DNA of 7,212 bases, taken from Burkholderiaceae bacterium (GTDB lineage: Bacteria; Pseudomonadota; Gammaproteobacteria; Burkholderiales; Burkholderiaceae_C). Position 1 is the stretch's first letter. Every line of letters starts with the position of its first letter. Positions 6,620 to 7,212 of this stretch are shown one piece after another. A program made the translations under genes and the position numbers. Location of the stretch: positions 1-7,212 of the forward strand of contig JALRFN010000252.1 in the NCBI GenBank assembly GCA_023268425.1, written 5' to 3'. Under the pieces are notes generated by a model that saw only the letters and a program-made list of their open reading frames with translations, was not told the origin of the DNA and did no database searches.

Positions 6620-7212
6620 TCACAGGACTTCACACGATCAGCGACTGGCTGCGCGCCTACCGCGTGGGCGGCTTGGACCCGGTGGCCGCGATGCGCGCCT
6701 GGGCGCAGGCCGTGGACGCCCAAGACGTGGCGTGGATTCACCGCGCGTCGCTGGACGACTTGCTGGCCCAAGCCCAAGCCCTGAGCACTCGGACGCCGGG
6801 CGATTGCCCACTGTATGGCGTGCCGTTCGCGGTCAAAGACAACATCGACGTGGCCGCTTGGCCGACCACGGCGGCCTGTCCGGCCTTCGCCTACACGCCG
6901 GCGGTGAGCGCCGATGTGGTGCGCCACCTGCAGGCCGCAGGCGCCATCGTCGTGGGCAAAACCAACTTGGACCAATTCGCCACCGGCTTGGTGGGCACGC
7001 GCTCACCCTACGGCGCCGTGCCCAACACTTGGGATGCGCGCCACGTCTGTGGCGGCTCCAGTTCCGGCTCGGCCTCGGTGGTGTCGCGGGCCATCGTGCC
7101 CTTTGCTTTGGGCACCGACACCGCCGGCTCGGGTCGCGTGCCGGCCGGCCTGAACCACATCGTGGGCCTCAAGCCCACGCCGGGCGCCGTGCCCATGGGC
7201 GGCGTCGTGCCC
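6616..7212 (+). CDS. atzF: Allophanate hydrolase, N-terminal amidase domain (partial)
   Basis: The first 199 residues of allophanate hydrolase, an amidase-signature enzyme that converts allophanate to ammonia and CO2 as the last step of biuret breakdown. Visible blocks are typical of this enzyme rather than of amidases in general: PLYGVPFAVKDNIDVA at 65-80, TTAACPAFAYTP at 84-95, GKTNLDQFATGLVGTRSPYG at 114-133, GGSSSGSA at 146-153 and GTDTAGSGRVPA at 166-177. The Ser-cisSer-Lys triad is K74, S148 and S172, with the same spacing (74 and 24 residues) as K91, S165 and S189 of Pseudomonas AtzF. The start is GTG, sharing bases with the upstream stop (GTGA), and the family's N-terminal helix region begins there. 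The rest of the amidase domain and the C-terminal domain lie beyond the window, so it cannot be judged whether the gene is intact or fused to urea carboxylase. Confidence 0.95.
   Translation, partial: MITGLHTISDWLRAYRVGGLDPVAAMRAWAQAVDAQDVAWIHRASLDDLLAQAQALSTRTPGDCPLYGVPFAVKDNIDVAAWPTTAACPAFAYTPAVSADVVRHLQAAGAIVVGKTNLDQFATGLVGTRSPYGAVPNTWDARHVCGGSSSGSASVVSRAIVPFALGTDTAGSGRVPAGLNHIVGLKPTPGAVPMGGVVP

Noticed and set aside
1..7212. Insertion sequences, CRISPR arrays, tRNA or rRNA genes, riboswitches
   Set aside because: Nearly every base lies in well-recognised protein genes. No transposase, inverted terminal repeats, regular spacer repeats or structured RNA was seen.
6616..7212. Glutamyl-tRNA amidotransferase subunit A (GatA) or the 1-carboxybiuret hydrolase AtzE as the identity of the last gene
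   Set aside because: The TTAACPAFAYTP, LDQFATGLVGTRSPYG and GTDTAGSGRVPA blocks are characteristic of allophanate hydrolase, and no AtzG-like small partner gene precedes it.

Overview
The window is a single run of co-directional (+ strand), tightly packed genes in high-GC DNA. Leu is often encoded by TTG despite the high GC. Together with the protein types this suggests a betaproteobacterium, most likely Burkholderiales of the Comamonadaceae kind (inference; no rRNA or marker gene is present). Both ends are cut inside genes, so the promoter, any regulator and the end of the operon lie outside.

Layout: (1) 1-631, C-terminal part of a BMP/PnrA-type ABC substrate-binding protein; (2) 652-1737 and 1734-2648, two inner-membrane permeases of the YufP/YufQ (NupP/NupQ) type; (3) 2659-3654, a formamidase AmiF (nitrilase superfamily) with its full catalytic residue set; (4) 3717-4403, an isochorismatase-fold cysteine hydrolase that matches biuret amidohydrolase BiuH closely; (5) 4410-5966, the double-domain ATPase of the same ABC transporter; (6) 5957-6619, a second, divergent isochorismatase-fold amidohydrolase; (7) 6616-7212, the first 199 codons of allophanate hydrolase AtzF. 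Gaps are at most 28 bp, several genes overlap, and the one larger gap is the 62 bp before biuH.

Read together, the genes describe import followed by complete hydrolysis of a small nitrogen-rich compound. The BMP-type transporter brings in the substrate, BiuH turns biuret into allophanate and ammonia, and AtzF turns allophanate into ammonia and CO2. The second isochorismatase-like hydrolase and the formamidase are the open parts. The first could make biuret from a larger relative such as triuret (TrtA-like role), and the second could remove a formyl group or formamide released upstream, for example from N-formylbiuret. No cyanuric acid hydrolase (AtzD) or 1-carboxybiuret hydrolase (AtzE/AtzG) is seen here. 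The window is therefore best described as a nitrogen-scavenging biuret-utilisation operon with dedicated uptake, whose entry substrate is not settled by the sequence.
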